The notes: generated from the letters alone by a model not told the origin. A stretch of DNA of 58,321 nt from Polyangium aurulentum (GCA_945875545.1 CAMCKZ010000009.1:1-58321), one strand, 5' to 3'. Counted from the first letter of the stretch, positions 1 through 8,878 are shown. A program made the numbers and translations.

Positions 1-1017
1 GTGCACGCGCTCTTCGGACGAAAAGCCGACGCGATGGTCTTTGTGGGTCCGCTCATTTTTGCCCAAGCGTGTGTCGTCATCGGGCGGCATCTCGGTGTGG
101 GCCCCGAGGTCGGCTTGGCCTCGTGGCTCCTTTTCGTCGTCGGCATCGACGTCGCCCACGTGTGGTCGACGCTGTGGGTATCGGTCCTTCACGGTGAACA
201 GCTACGGGCCCACGGCCTTCGCTTTTTAGGGCTGGCCGTCGGTCTCTACGGGCTCGCGGCGGCGACGTATTTCGCCTGGGGCGCGGTGGGCTTTTGGCGC
301 GCGGTCGCCTACATCGCGTGCTTTCACTTTGTGAGGCAGCAGATCGGATGGGTGCATCTTGCACGTTCCCGCGCCGGCGAATGCGACGCCTTCGGAGCTC
401 GCCTCGACGCAGCGGTGGCGGCGCTGTTGGCCCTCGAACCCCTGGCCTATTGGCATGTGCACGGGCGAAGTTTTGGGTGGATGACGACGGGCGACTTCAT
501 CACGTTTTCACCTGGTATTTTACTGCTTATTCGCGTTCTCCTCGCCGCGGCGGGGCTTCTCTTTGTCGTGCGCGAGGCGGCCCGGGCCCGGGGCGGAACC
601 TTGCATCTCGGCAAGCTGCTCGTGGTCGTCTCGACGGGCCTCAGTTGGCATTGGGCCATTGAAAGCAGCGACAACGATTTTGTTTTTACCGCGTTCAACA
701 CGACGGCCCACGCAGCCCCGTATGTGTACTTGGTCGCCACCCGATCGGTGCCCGGTTCGCTTGCGCGACGCAGCCTCGATGGCGCGCGGACCGCCGCCGT
801 CTTTCTCGGAATTCTTGCCCTCGCTGGACTCCTCGAAGAGACCGCGTGGGACTACCTCGTGTGGGGCGAGAGACTCTTTTCAGGGCCTCCGCCGTGGCTT
901 CGCGACCTCGCGCCAGCCCTCGTGCCGCTTCTCGTGTTGCCCCAGCTGACGCACTACGCGCTCGACGCATTTTTATGGCGACGCCAGCACCGTCCGTCGC
1001 TTCGCGGCACCTCGTAA
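1..1017 (+). CDS. polytopic membrane protein, possibly 5'-truncated
   Basis: A 338-codon reading frame opens with GTG at the first base of the window, so the true start may lie upstream. The protein is very hydrophobic, with about eight predicted membrane segments separated by short Arg-rich loops. It carries scattered His and Trp residues in or near membrane segments (FHFVRQQ, YWHVHGR, LSWHWAIESSD, LTHYALDAFLWR). Clustered membrane His residues resemble metal- or heme-binding membrane proteins, but I do not recognise the family. It is separated by 69 bp from the exported TPR-like protein downstream. A copy of the iterated palindrome (GTGCATCTTGCAC, 352-364) sits in frame within it. The function is unknown; the frame looks real because it is long and hydrophobically patterned. 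Confidence 0.75.
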   Translation: MHALFGRKADAMVFVGPLIFAQACVVIGRHLGVGPEVGLASWLLFVVGIDVAHVWSTLWVSVLHGEQLRAHGLRFLGLAVGLYGLAAATYFAWGAVGFWRAVAYIACFHFVRQQIGWVHLARSRAGECDAFGARLDAAVAALLALEPLAYWHVHGRSFGWMTTGDFITFSPGILLLIRVLLAAAGLLFVVREAARARGGTLHLGKLLVVVSTGLSWHWAIESSDNDFVFTAFNTTAHAAPYVYLVATRSVPGSLARRSLDGARTAAVFLGILALAGLLEETAWDYLVWGERLFSGPPPWLRDLAPALVPLLVLPQLTHYALDAFLWRRQHRPSLRGTS

Positions 1018-1086
1018 ACCCTGTCGATTTGCTGAAATAAAGAACGCTCATCCTTTTCGAGGCCGGTCCGGCTAGAGTCCTCCGCG

Positions 1087-1656
1087 ATGACCACGCAGCT
1101 CTTCGTCCTTGCCGCGATTCTTCTCGTTCTTGCCCCTACTTCGCGGGCAACGGCCGACGAGGCCGAGCGTTACGACGCCGATGGAGTGCGAGGCATTTCG
1201 CGCTTCGCGGAGCTGTACGCCAAGGCCGCAACGGCGCAGCGCGAACGCCGCCCCGACGAAGCCCTGGGCCTTTTGCAGAAGGCTTCCGTCCTGCAGCCAA
1301 AAAATGCGCTCGGGCACCTTGGCCAGGCGGAAATTCACTTTGCCGCCGGCCGTTTGGGCGAGTGCCAACAGGCCCTTAATGTGGCCGATGCCCTCACCGG
1401 CTCGCGCGATCAGCGCATGCGTACGCGCGTGCTCGTCTTGCGGGCCATGGTCGCCGAAAAACTGCCCGAAGGCGACGCACTGGCCGCTTGGCTTGGGGCC
1501 GACACGTGGGTTTCCGAGGTAAATGCCACGGGACCCGAGCGCGCGTCCATTCGCCAACACGTCGAGGCGCATGAGAAAATGCGCGGCCAAAAAGTGCGCG
1601 ACGAGGCCGTGCGCGCGCGCATCTTGGAAGGTGAGGCGAAGCTCGTCGCGCCCTGA
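1087..1656 (+). CDS. exported TPR-like small protein
   Basis: 189 aa. An N-terminal signal peptide is visible (MTTQLFVLAAILLVLAPTS..., cleavage expected near residue 23). The mature part is helical and contains one TPR-like pair (about residues 45-90, with RRPDEALGLLQKASVLQPKNALGHLGQAEIHFAAGRLGEC). The remainder is charged helix with no catalytic motif. It is likely a periplasmic or secreted scaffold protein. It ends at 1656 directly against a seven-unit 11-bp tandem repeat. No specific function can be assigned. Confidence 0.7.
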   Translation: MTTQLFVLAAILLVLAPTSRATADEAERYDADGVRGISRFAELYAKAATAQRERRPDEALGLLQKASVLQPKNALGHLGQAEIHFAAGRLGECQQALNVADALTGSRDQRMRTRVLVLRAMVAEKLPEGDALAAWLGADTWVSEVNATGPERASIRQHVEAHEKMRGQKVRDEAVRARILEGEAKLVAP

Positions 1657-1733
1657 ATGCCTGGGCGATGCCTGGGCGATGCCTGGGCGATGCGCGGGCG
1701 ATGCGCGGGCGATGCATGGGCGATGCATGGGCT
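1657..1733. repeat. tandem repeat, 7 x 11 bp
   Basis: Seven consecutive 11-bp units of the form ATGCNNGGGCG start on the base after the upstream stop codon: three ATGCCTGGGCG, two ATGCGCGGGCG, one ATGCATGGGCG and a final ATGCATGGGCT. The variation is confined to two positions. The array lies between two same-strand genes. The rest of the gap to 1865 shows no convincing feature. Confidence 0.9.
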
Positions 1734-1865
1734 CGGAGACGCCCGACAAACACACGAGACAATTTGGCCAAGAGACTCGCCTCGTGTACACCTTTCGGCA
1801 GTGCACGCGCTCTTTCCCGCAACATTGGTTCATCGCTTTCCCGGTCCGTGCGGGCGCTCCCTCGC

Positions 1866-3584
1866 ATGACCACCCAACACACGCCGGAAGAACGCCGCGG
1901 GGCCATCGGACTTTCGGTCACCGACGATCACATGGAGGCGTGGGTCCAGGTTCAAGACGGCTTTGAGCCTTCCGGCGAAGACTACCGCGAGGCATTGCAT
2001 GCCGCTGGAATCATTGAGGGAATAGACGAAGACGCCCTCGCCGGCGCCGAGGCAAATCCGCCCGTCTACGAGGGTGTTGTGCTGGCGCGGGGCCGGTTGC
2101 CCGTGGCAGGTCGGCAGGCCGAGGTCGAATTTCTCTTCGCCACCCTCAAGAGCCCGTTCGTCGCGCCCGACGACCTCGATGCCCCCCTCGCCATTGATTT
2201 TCGCGAGAGCAAAGTTCTCCAACATGTCGGCGCGGGAGACGTTCTGGCGCGCAAAAGGCCCGCCTCCGTGGGCGTGAGTGGTGCCACCGTTTTTGGGGCC
2301 GAGTTGCCGGCCAGCGGAGGAGGCGACACGGTTTTCTTGGCGAGCACCAACTGCACCTACTCCGACGACCGCACCGCGATTCTCGCGAAAATTTCAGGGG
2401 TTCCCATCCTTGAAAAGGGAAATAAGGTTTCCGTACAGGCCGTTCTTCAGGCCAAGAACGTCGACTACTCCTCGGGCAATCTGCACCACATCGGATCGGT
2501 CAAAATCGACGGCGACGTGCTTCCAGGTTTTCGCATCGAGGCCACGGGCAACATTGATGTCGGTGGCACCGTGGAGGGCGCAAGTCTTTTGGCGGGCGGA
2601 ATGGTGTTGATACGGGGCGGAATCCGCAACCGCGCGACGGTCGAAGCGGTCGGAGATGTCTTTGTCAAGTTCGTTGATTCGGAGTCTTCGGTGAAGTCCC
2701 AGAGCTCGATTCACGTGGCTCTCGACTGCATTCAGTCCAGACTTGATGCGAGTGAGTGCATCGTTGTGGGCGGGCAAATCTCAGGGGGTCACGCGAAGTC
2801 GGGCCTGCTGATCGAGGCCCGCGGGGTGGGCTCCATGCGCGAGGTTGCGACCCGCGTCGAAATTCTTCGCGTGGTTGGAGATGCGGCCCTCGTGCAGGCA
2901 CGCGAGGAGCTTGCGCGCCTTGAAGCAGCCGCAACACAGCCCATGCGCAGCCAAGGGTCAGCCGGTCCGTCGGTGGTGCCCGGAGGTCGTACGTCCGTCG
3001 CGGCGGGAGGAGCGCGGCCGAGCATGGTGGCCCCGCCACGCCTCATTGCGCCGCCGGCGATGCGCCCCGTGGGCACAAGCCTTCTGCCCCGTCCCAACAT
3101 GCCGGCCATCATGCCTCGGCCCCCCACGGGTCTCGGAGCGCCTCTGCGGCTGCCCAAGCCACCTCCGCCTGGCGCCTCGCTGCTGCCGCGGGCTGGGGTT
3201 TTGCTTGCAAAACCGACCGTCACGGCCAGTGATACGCCGGGTGCTACGAAGCCCGAATCTCTAGGCGCCCGCCTGGGTTTGCCCTCGGTCGCGTCCGCAC
3301 CTCAGACGGCAAGTCAGATGCGGCGCGCCGTGCAGGAGCAGGTGCGCCACGAATGGGACGTCCTCGCGTCACGCCGCGTAGTCGATTATTTGGTCACCGA
3401 GCTCGCCAACACGAACACGACGCGAGGCCGCGTGGTGGTTCGCGGCAACGTGCACGCGGGAACGACCGTCGCCATTCACCACATGGTTCAAGAGGTTCAT
3501 TCGCCGGTGCAGGGGCGCGTCTATTTTGCCGGCGAGGGATACGTCAAAGAGGCCATCGTCGCGATGGCGCATTTGGGCACTTGA
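1866..3584 (+). CDS. FapA-like DUF342 polymer-forming protein
   Basis: 572 aa from the ATG at 1866. The frame stays open upstream through the 11-bp repeats, but that part is low-complexity and rejected. The FapA (flagellar assembly protein A, DUF342) beta-helix signature is clear: an N-terminal segment, then a run of short strands about residues 150-320 (GNLHHIGSVKIDGDVLPGF, ATGNIDVGGTVEGASLLAGG, IRGGIRNRATVEAVGDVFVKFVDSESSV), and a C-terminal strand block near residues 520-572 (GRVVVRGNVHAGTTVAIHH). Between them, where many relatives have a coiled coil, lies a roughly 130-residue Pro/Ala/Arg-rich disordered segment (about 350-480). No flagellar or chemotaxis genes adjoin it, so a flagellar role is not supported; DUF342 proteins also occur in polysaccharide and surface systems. 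Confidence 0.8.
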   Translation: MTTQHTPEERRGAIGLSVTDDHMEAWVQVQDGFEPSGEDYREALHAAGIIEGIDEDALAGAEANPPVYEGVVLARGRLPVAGRQAEVEFLFATLKSPFVAPDDLDAPLAIDFRESKVLQHVGAGDVLARKRPASVGVSGATVFGAELPASGGGDTVFLASTNCTYSDDRTAILAKISGVPILEKGNKVSVQAVLQAKNVDYSSGNLHHIGSVKIDGDVLPGFRIEATGNIDVGGTVEGASLLAGGMVLIRGGIRNRATVEAVGDVFVKFVDSESSVKSQSSIHVALDCIQSRLDASECIVVGGQISGGHAKSGLLIEARGVGSMREVATRVEILRVVGDAALVQAREELARLEAAATQPMRSQGSAGPSVVPGGRTSVAAGGARPSMVAPPRLIAPPAMRPVGTSLLPRPNMPAIMPRPPTGLGAPLRLPKPPPPGASLLPRAGVLLAKPTVTASDTPGATKPESLGARLGLPSVASAPQTASQMRRAVQEQVRHEWDVLASRRVVDYLVTELANTNTTRGRVVVRGNVHAGTTVAIHHMVQEVHSPVQGRVYFAGEGYVKEAIVAMAHLGT

Positions 3585-3672
3585 GCGGACTCGCAGCGCT
3601 CCCGCACCATTCGCCTAGCGGCCGATTTGCGCCCCTCCCCAACGGAGGCCCTATCGGGTAAATGCCTCACGC

Positions 3673-4569
3673 ATGGCGGCCCACGGTGTCTTGCGAATTG
3701 TCTTTCTTGCTCTCATGGGCTCCCTCGGTGCCACGTGCAAAGGGCAGCAACCGGCCGAAGGCGCCGCAGCGAAGCCCGTGGCCGCGCCCATCGCCACAGA
3801 CCTCACCCTGCCCGGCATCGATACCAGCGCCTTTACACCGCGGGAGCGCAGGGAATTTTCAGCAATTGTGTCATCGCTGAAGGCCCCATGCGCGGCTATT
3901 GACAAAACCATCGCCGCGTGCATCCTCGAGAAGGCCAACTGCGGCGCTTGCGTTCCGGCGGCCTCTTTTCTGTGGCGCGCCATCCGCGACGGGCAACCGC
4001 GGGAACAGGCCGAAAAGGCCTTTCATTCGCGCTTTGACGCCGACCAGGTGAAGAGCGTTCCCATCGATAATTCGCCCGTTGCGGGCCCCGATGGAGCAGC
4101 CGTCACCATCGTGGAATTCGCTGATTTTCAGTGCCCGTACTGCGCCGTGGTCTACCCGCGCCTCGAGAAAGTGGTCGACGAGTTCAAGGGCAAAGTACGT
4201 GTGGTTTACAAGTTCTTTCCGTTGCCTTCCCACCCGCACGGAGAAGACGCGGCCCGCGCCGCAGCGGCCGCGCACCTTCAGGGCAAGTTTTGGCCCATGC
4301 ACCACAAGCTGTTCGACAACCAAAAGACGCTGGAGGTCAGCGATATCGAGCGTTACGCGAAAGAAGTGGGCCTTGATCTTCCCAAATTTCGCGCCGATCT
4401 GAGGGGTAAGGCCGTGTCCGAGCGCATTGACCGCGACAAGAAACTCGCAGCGGATCTGCAGCTCGCCGGCACGCCCACCATTTACATCAACGGCCGTTTG
4501 CACGAGCCCAGCGCCAGTCTCAGCGACTCGGTCTCGATGGAGTTGACCAGCCTCGAGACGGCTCCTTGA
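3673..4569 (+). CDS. DsbA-like thioredoxin-fold lipoprotein
   Basis: 298 aa. The N-terminus is a lipoprotein signal (FLALMGSLGATC, lipid-modified Cys about residue 22). The C-terminal 170 residues are a DSBA/thioredoxin-like oxidoreductase: VEFADFQCPYCAVVYPRL with a CPYC active site near residue 155, KFFPLPSHPHGEDAARAA, and the cis-Pro segment LAGTPTIYINGR. The intervening region carries extra cysteines, including a second CxxC (NCGAC, about residues 90-93) with CAAIDKTIAAC before it. It probably acts in envelope thiol-disulphide exchange. Its stop overlaps the TTG start of the next gene, suggesting translational coupling. Confidence 0.85.
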   Translation: MAAHGVLRIVFLALMGSLGATCKGQQPAEGAAAKPVAAPIATDLTLPGIDTSAFTPRERREFSAIVSSLKAPCAAIDKTIAACILEKANCGACVPAASFLWRAIRDGQPREQAEKAFHSRFDADQVKSVPIDNSPVAGPDGAAVTIVEFADFQCPYCAVVYPRLEKVVDEFKGKVRVVYKFFPLPSHPHGEDAARAAAAAHLQGKFWPMHHKLFDNQKTLEVSDIERYAKEVGLDLPKFRADLRGKAVSERIDRDKKLAADLQLAGTPTIYINGRLHEPSASLSDSVSMELTSLETAP

Positions 4570-5312
4570 GTGCCACCCCGGACGACGCTTGCGGCTGTTT
4601 CCCGTCCGGGCGCCACTGGCCTGGCATCGCCCATCTGATTGGCTCGAATATCCAGGGTGTAGCCCAAGAATTCGACGCACAGGCGCCCTGGGCCGACCTT
4701 CCCGTGGCCCTCCTCGATGTCGAAACCACGGGCCGCGATTCCGGCGTCGATCGCATCGTCGAACTCGGAATCGTGATCGCGCGCGGGGGAGCTATCATCG
4801 ACCGACGCGGATGGCTCGTGAACCCCGAGAGGCCGATCCCCGCCGAGGCGACCGCGGTTCATCGCATTACCGATGCCGATGTGGCGGAGGCACCCACTTT
4901 CGCCAAGGTGTTTCCCGAGGTTCTCGCGATGCTCTCCGGGGCCATTCCCGCCGCGTACAATGCAGACTTTGATCGAGGTTTTCTCCTCGCCGAAACGCTT
5001 CGAGCCGGGGTCGTCATCGGCCCCTCGTTGGCCCCGGCACTTCGCCGCGAGGTCGACTGGCTGGACCCGCTCGTGTGGGCCCGCGAACTGCAAGCGAGCG
5101 AGAAGTCGCGAACGCTCGGTGAGGTGGCGCGCCGCTTGGGGGTCGAGCTCGCAAATGCCCATCGCGCGACGGACGACGCCGAGGCGGCTCTCCGCGTTCT
5201 CATGGCCTTCGGCAAAGACGACCGCGTGCCGCGAACGTACGGCGCGTTTGTGATCGAGCAGAAACGATTGTCCCGCGCCCAGGCCGACGCTCGCGCCCGC
5301 TGGCGCCGCTAA
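4566..5312 (+). CDS. DnaQ-like 3'-5' exonuclease
   Basis: 248 aa from a TTG that overlaps the preceding stop (TTGA). The RNase T/DnaQ DEDDh fold is recognisable: Exo I LLDVETTGRDSGVDRIVELGI (Asp, Glu), Exo II AYNADFDRGFLLAET (Asp) and Exo III AHRATDDAEAALRVL (His, Asp). It most resembles the Pol III epsilon family. The first 45 residues before the nuclease domain are Cys/Gly-containing and unassigned, so the real start could be further downstream. No polymerase domain is attached. Likely role: proofreading-type or DNA/RNA end-processing exonuclease in the cytoplasm. Confidence 0.85.
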   Translation: MSATPDDACGCFPSGRHWPGIAHLIGSNIQGVAQEFDAQAPWADLPVALLDVETTGRDSGVDRIVELGIVIARGGAIIDRRGWLVNPERPIPAEATAVHRITDADVAEAPTFAKVFPEVLAMLSGAIPAAYNADFDRGFLLAETLRAGVVIGPSLAPALRREVDWLDPLVWARELQASEKSRTLGEVARRLGVELANAHRATDDAEAALRVLMAFGKDDRVPRTYGAFVIEQKRLSRAQADARARWRR

Positions 5313-5340
5313 AAACCGAATAAATCCAGACGGTTATCGC

Positions 5341-5380
5341 TCTCGCGCCCTGTCGCTCCCTGTCGCTCCCTGTCGCTCCC
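5341..5380. repeat. tandem repeat, 10-bp units
   Basis: Three exact TGTCGCTCCC units (5351-5380) are preceded by one degenerate unit, TCTCGCGCCC. The array lies in the short convergent gap between the exonuclease and the lipoprotein gene on the other strand. No transcription terminator with a T-run is visible beside it. Confidence 0.85.
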
Positions 5381-5393
5381 GGTTACGCCGGCG

Positions 5394-7076
5394 TCACATT
5401 GGCGAAGCTTGGCGCACAACAACGGTCAGCGGAGTTTTGCTCTGCGAGAACGTGTTGTCGAGCTCGCCGTCCACGAGGCGCAGGGCATCCATTTGGGAAG
5501 AAGCTGCACTCTGCATGGATCCCAAAAGGGTCGTGTACGTGGACTGCTTGCCGTCGAAGAGCCCCTTCAAGAGCGCCGCGGTGACCGCTCCACTGCCGCG
5601 AACGCTGGAGGGCAACCCGTTCACGATCTTGTCGAGATTCTTGGTGCCGCCGGGCTTCATCGCGAAGAAATCGTCGTGGTAGTAATTGAACGATAGGCAG
5701 GAATTTATCAGCATGAGCTGATACCGGTCGTTGAAGTTCGCGCTCGAATAGGCGGTGGGTTCGAGGGGGCCATGACCAAAGTGCGAGTGACCATTGTAGA
5801 GAAAAACGTCGCCGTGCCAGAAGGCTTCGAGGTACCGCCACTGGGCCTTTTGCCGTGCCTCCGCGGTGCCGTCTTCGTAGCCATAGAAGAAGCGAATATT
5901 GAGGCTTCGTTCCGCGGCCACCCCGTTTTGCCCGTTCCGAGAGACCGTCAACGGAACGCTGAGATCAATGGCGCGCTCCGTGAGCTTCTCAAGGCATTGC
6001 TTGCGGAATGCAAGTATTCGCGCGGCGTCTGTGCCGAGGGCCGTGGGGAACGGTTCTTCAGCCAAAATCCAGCCTGTTAGCTTGTCGTAAGTCACGCCAT
6101 CGACCTTCGCGCCGTCGACAAATACATCGAGGAGCATCGCGAAGGGCTGCGTTGCCACCACGCGCAGACCGGGCATCGCGCGCAGCATGGTGCGAAAGAA
6201 GGAAACCGCTTCGCGGCCGAGGGCATCGTCTGGACTTGCCGCGTCCGCATCAACGCCGAAGAACGAATGCACCTGCACCGTGGAGCGACTGGTGCCTACG
6301 CCGTAGAGGCGATCGTACTCGGGAGAAGCGCTCACGCTGCCCTGAGCTGCCGCCCCAAGCTTCATCGTCAGCGGCATGAAAACCCTGGAAAGTTCCTCGG
6401 GGCCAACCTTCAAGAGGCTCGGCCCGAGGGCTTTTCGTTCGTTCGCCAAACGCTTCGCTTCCGCGGCTTGCAGCGTGCGGCACGAGGTGAGCTCCGGCGA
6501 AAAATGATACCAAAGAGAGTCCGTCGCGCTCGTGCGATCATCGGAGCACGAGGCCCGCACGAGGTCGGCCTTCTGCTCGTAATCACCGAAGAGCAGCGTG
6601 AGCGCCGACGTGGAAAGCCGGTCGTAGGCCCGCGACACCACCGCGCGATCATTGTACGTGAAGCGAACGCGCTGCACTTGCGGGGCGGGCGCGACGGGCG
6701 CGACGGGCGCAGAGGGGCTCGACGCGCCCACCACCGAAACGGTTTCCCTCGTCCATTTGCTGGGATTCATCGTGTTCGACGCGGCCCGGTCGCGCAGACC
6801 AATTTTCGGCGATCGCAGCGCGCCGAGGGCCGTCTTCACTTGCTTCGCGATGGCCGCACTCACGGCTGCATCCGATGCATTCAACGGCTGGTACACGTAT
6901 GACGAAAACTGCACCGGCCTCTCCACGCCCGAGGTCGACGTCAACCCGTCGTCGCCGAGCTCCACCTCCACGGCGTCGGGCGACGCGTTCTCCGGCGCCC
7001 CCGAACAGCCCGCACACGCGAGGGCGACGAGGGAAAAAAGAGGAAGCGCGCGGCTGCGAAAAAGGTCCTTGAACAT
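5394..7076 (-). CDS. large lipoprotein, possible clan CD (caspase/gingipain-like) peptidase
   Basis: 560 aa from the ATG at 7076; the frame is open further upstream but the start here gives a textbook lipoprotein signal (MFKDLFRSRALPLFSLVALACAGC). A Ser/Ala/Pro-rich linker follows. The C-terminal region has a hydrophobic strand ending in His (VFLYNGHSHFGHG, His about residue 429) and 30 residues later a hydrophobic strand ending in Cys (QLMLINSCLSF, Cys about residue 459). Strand-His-Gly followed by strand-x-Cys is the layout of clan CD cysteine peptidases such as gingipains and caspases, so a surface protease is a reasonable inference. I cannot name the family and the similarity is motif-level only. 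It is divergent from the metallophosphoesterase at 7198. Confidence 0.8.
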   Translation of the reverse strand: MFKDLFRSRALPLFSLVALACAGCSGAPENASPDAVEVELGDDGLTSTSGVERPVQFSSYVYQPLNASDAAVSAAIAKQVKTALGALRSPKIGLRDRAASNTMNPSKWTRETVSVVGASSPSAPVAPVAPAPQVQRVRFTYNDRAVVSRAYDRLSTSALTLLFGDYEQKADLVRASCSDDRTSATDSLWYHFSPELTSCRTLQAAEAKRLANERKALGPSLLKVGPEELSRVFMPLTMKLGAAAQGSVSASPEYDRLYGVGTSRSTVQVHSFFGVDADAASPDDALGREAVSFFRTMLRAMPGLRVVATQPFAMLLDVFVDGAKVDGVTYDKLTGWILAEEPFPTALGTDAARILAFRKQCLEKLTERAIDLSVPLTVSRNGQNGVAAERSLNIRFFYGYEDGTAEARQKAQWRYLEAFWHGDVFLYNGHSHFGHGPLEPTAYSSANFNDRYQLMLINSCLSFNYYHDDFFAMKPGGTKNLDKIVNGLPSSVRGSGAVTAALLKGLFDGKQSTYTTLLGSMQSAASSQMDALRLVDGELDNTFSQSKTPLTVVVRQASPM

Positions 7077-7197
7077 GGGGCTGGCGCGTAGTGACTCAGA
7101 GATGAGGCGCGTGCAAGGAGAAAACGAAGGGAAATACCTTACACGGAAAAACACAAGGTTATTTCCAGTACAACCACGCACGGCGTATAACCGCATC

Positions 7198-8481
7198 ATG
7201 CGTTCAACCGTTTGTCTTGCCGCCCTCGTGCCTCTCACGTGGGGCCTATTTTCGTGCACGAAGACGACCCCCGAAGCGTCTGCCGAGGTCGACCCGCCGA
7301 TCGTCGACGCAGGTCCGCCGTGCCCCGGCGCGGGCATCCAAAAGGGCCCGTGGGTCGCCGGCGTCACGCGCACGTCGGCCATCGTCCGTTGGGAAACCTG
7401 CGGCGGCGCGCGGGCCCTCGGAATCAAGGTCGCAGTCGGGGCCAGTGCGGCCGTGGCCGTCGCGGGAACCGTCGCCGAATTCACCCTGACAGAGAGCTTT
7501 GAGGCACCCCTCGCCCCGAAGGCGCCCAAAGATTACGCCGGGCCCGTGTGGACCCACGAGGCCGTTGTCACCGGGCTAAATGCAGGCAATTGTGCGACGT
7601 ACACCCTCGACGGAGATGCCTCAAAACTGGGTGCATTCTGCACGCTTCGTGCCGCGACCGACGAGATAAGTTTCGTCGCGATCGGCGACACGAATCCGGG
7701 CCTGCTTCGCACGGGGCCGCTGTTGCCCTTCGCTGCGACGGCGACGTTCAAGCCCGACTTCGTTGTCCACCTTGGCGACATTCAATATTACGATTCGCGA
7801 TTGGAGACCTGGGCCAGCTGGTTTCCAGTGATGCAGCCCTTGCTGTCGCTCGGTGGATTCTTTCCCGTACTTGGAAACCACGAATTTGAGAATTCGACGG
7901 ACTTTTCCGAGTATTTCATGCGGTATTTCGCCAAAACAGGCTTCTCGGGCACCGACCGCTGGCACTCTTTTGAGAGCGCCGGAATCTCGTTCATCATCCT
8001 CGATACCGAGTCGCCCATGGACGACGCGAGCGAGCAGGGCCTCTGGCTCAACGCGACCCTCGCGGAGCTTGGGGCGCGCAAGGCGAGCGACGACTACCGC
8101 GGGGCCGTGGTGGGCTTTCACAAGCCGTTTCTGACGTGCGGCGACACCTACGACAACCCGGGACTGCTGGCGCTGTGGGAGCCCCGTTTTGTGGCAGCAG
8201 GAGTGGCCTCTGTTTTGATGGGCCACATGCACGGCTACGAGCGTTTTGACCACGGGGGGCGCCCATGGGTCGTCACGGGCGGGGGCGGCGGAGCAATTCG
8301 CGACCCAAGCCAAAACATGACGCGTGCATACTGCACGGAACGCACGAAAGGCGGGGCCTACTACCACGTGATGCGCATTCGGTCTGAGGGGACCAAACTG
8401 CACATGGACGCGGTGGACGACACGGGCGCCGTCGTTGACGCGTTCGATGCGCCGCTTTTGCGGGGCCCGAAATCGCTCTAA
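7198..8481 (+). CDS. purple-acid-phosphatase-like metallophosphoesterase lipoprotein
   Basis: 427 aa from the ATG at 7198, chosen because it gives a lipoprotein signal (CLAALVPLTWGLFSC). After a short linker comes a beta-rich fibronectin-like N-terminal domain (about residues 40-145, GIQKGPWVAGVTRTSAIVRWE), as in purple acid phosphatases. The calcineurin-like catalytic domain follows with its metal-ligand motifs in order: GDTN, VHLGDIQYYD, LGNHEFEN, GFHKP and MGHMHGYERF. It probably hydrolyses phosphomonoesters or diesters at the cell surface. Two iterated palindromes (7631, 8324) lie inside it. Confidence 0.88.
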   Translation: MRSTVCLAALVPLTWGLFSCTKTTPEASAEVDPPIVDAGPPCPGAGIQKGPWVAGVTRTSAIVRWETCGGARALGIKVAVGASAAVAVAGTVAEFTLTESFEAPLAPKAPKDYAGPVWTHEAVVTGLNAGNCATYTLDGDASKLGAFCTLRAATDEISFVAIGDTNPGLLRTGPLLPFAATATFKPDFVVHLGDIQYYDSRLETWASWFPVMQPLLSLGGFFPVLGNHEFENSTDFSEYFMRYFAKTGFSGTDRWHSFESAGISFIILDTESPMDDASEQGLWLNATLAELGARKASDDYRGAVVGFHKPFLTCGDTYDNPGLLALWEPRFVAAGVASVLMGHMHGYERFDHGGRPWVVTGGGGGAIRDPSQNMTRAYCTERTKGGAYYHVMRIRSEGTKLHMDAVDDTGAVVDAFDAPLLRGPKSL

Positions 8482-8514
8482 TCTTCGCGGCCGCGGCTGA
8501 GAATTTTCTGGCGC

Positions 8515-8850
8515 TCAGGTGGTTTTTGCCATCCAGCTGTTGCAGTAACCCGCGGGATTGATGGGGCCCTTCACGATGGTGCAAGCGCCGCACTGCCCAT
8601 CGGCCGGAGCTGCTTTGTAAAGCTGGCAGCCGCCGCACTGTTTGCCCGGTTGCACCGAGGCGTCGACGTAACCGAGCGTGGTGCGCATCTGCAAATCGGC
8701 AGGCGGCAGACCCGTGGTGTCGTTGCACGAAAGCGCCTTGGGGCCCGGCGCCTCTTTCTTGCCGCAGGCAGCCAACGCCGCTCCAGAAGCAAGAACCGCG
8801 AGGCTTTTTCCAAGGAATGAACGGCGGCTGGTCATCATCGGGTCACTCAT
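8515..8850 (-). CDS. high-potential iron-sulfur protein (HiPIP)
   Basis: 111 aa from the ATG at 8850, which has a good ribosome site (TAGGAG) 9 bases upstream. A twin-arginine signal is present (TSRRSFLGKSLAVLASGAALAAC), consistent with Tat export of a folded Fe-S protein; the Cys at its end could also be lipidated. The HiPIP cluster pattern is complete: CGGC, then Cys in CTIVKGPINPAGYC and the final Cys before NSW. One additional Cys (GQCGAC) precedes the third ligand. HiPIPs carry single electrons in the periplasm between bc1-type complexes and terminal acceptors. It is the last gene of the same-strand run DUF1704-metH-HiPIP. Confidence 0.92.
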   Translation of the reverse strand: MSDPMMTSRRSFLGKSLAVLASGAALAACGKKEAPGPKALSCNDTTGLPPADLQMRTTLGYVDASVQPGKQCGGCQLYKAAPADGQCGACTIVKGPINPAGYCNSWMAKTT

Positions 8851-8878
8851 TTGTTTTCTCCTAGCCGAGACAATGGCG

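Noticed and set aside
1668-1865. Upstream extension of the FapA-like frame through the 11-bp repeat
   Set aside because: The extension translates the tandem repeat and has no family similarity; the ATG at 1866 starts the recognisable protein.
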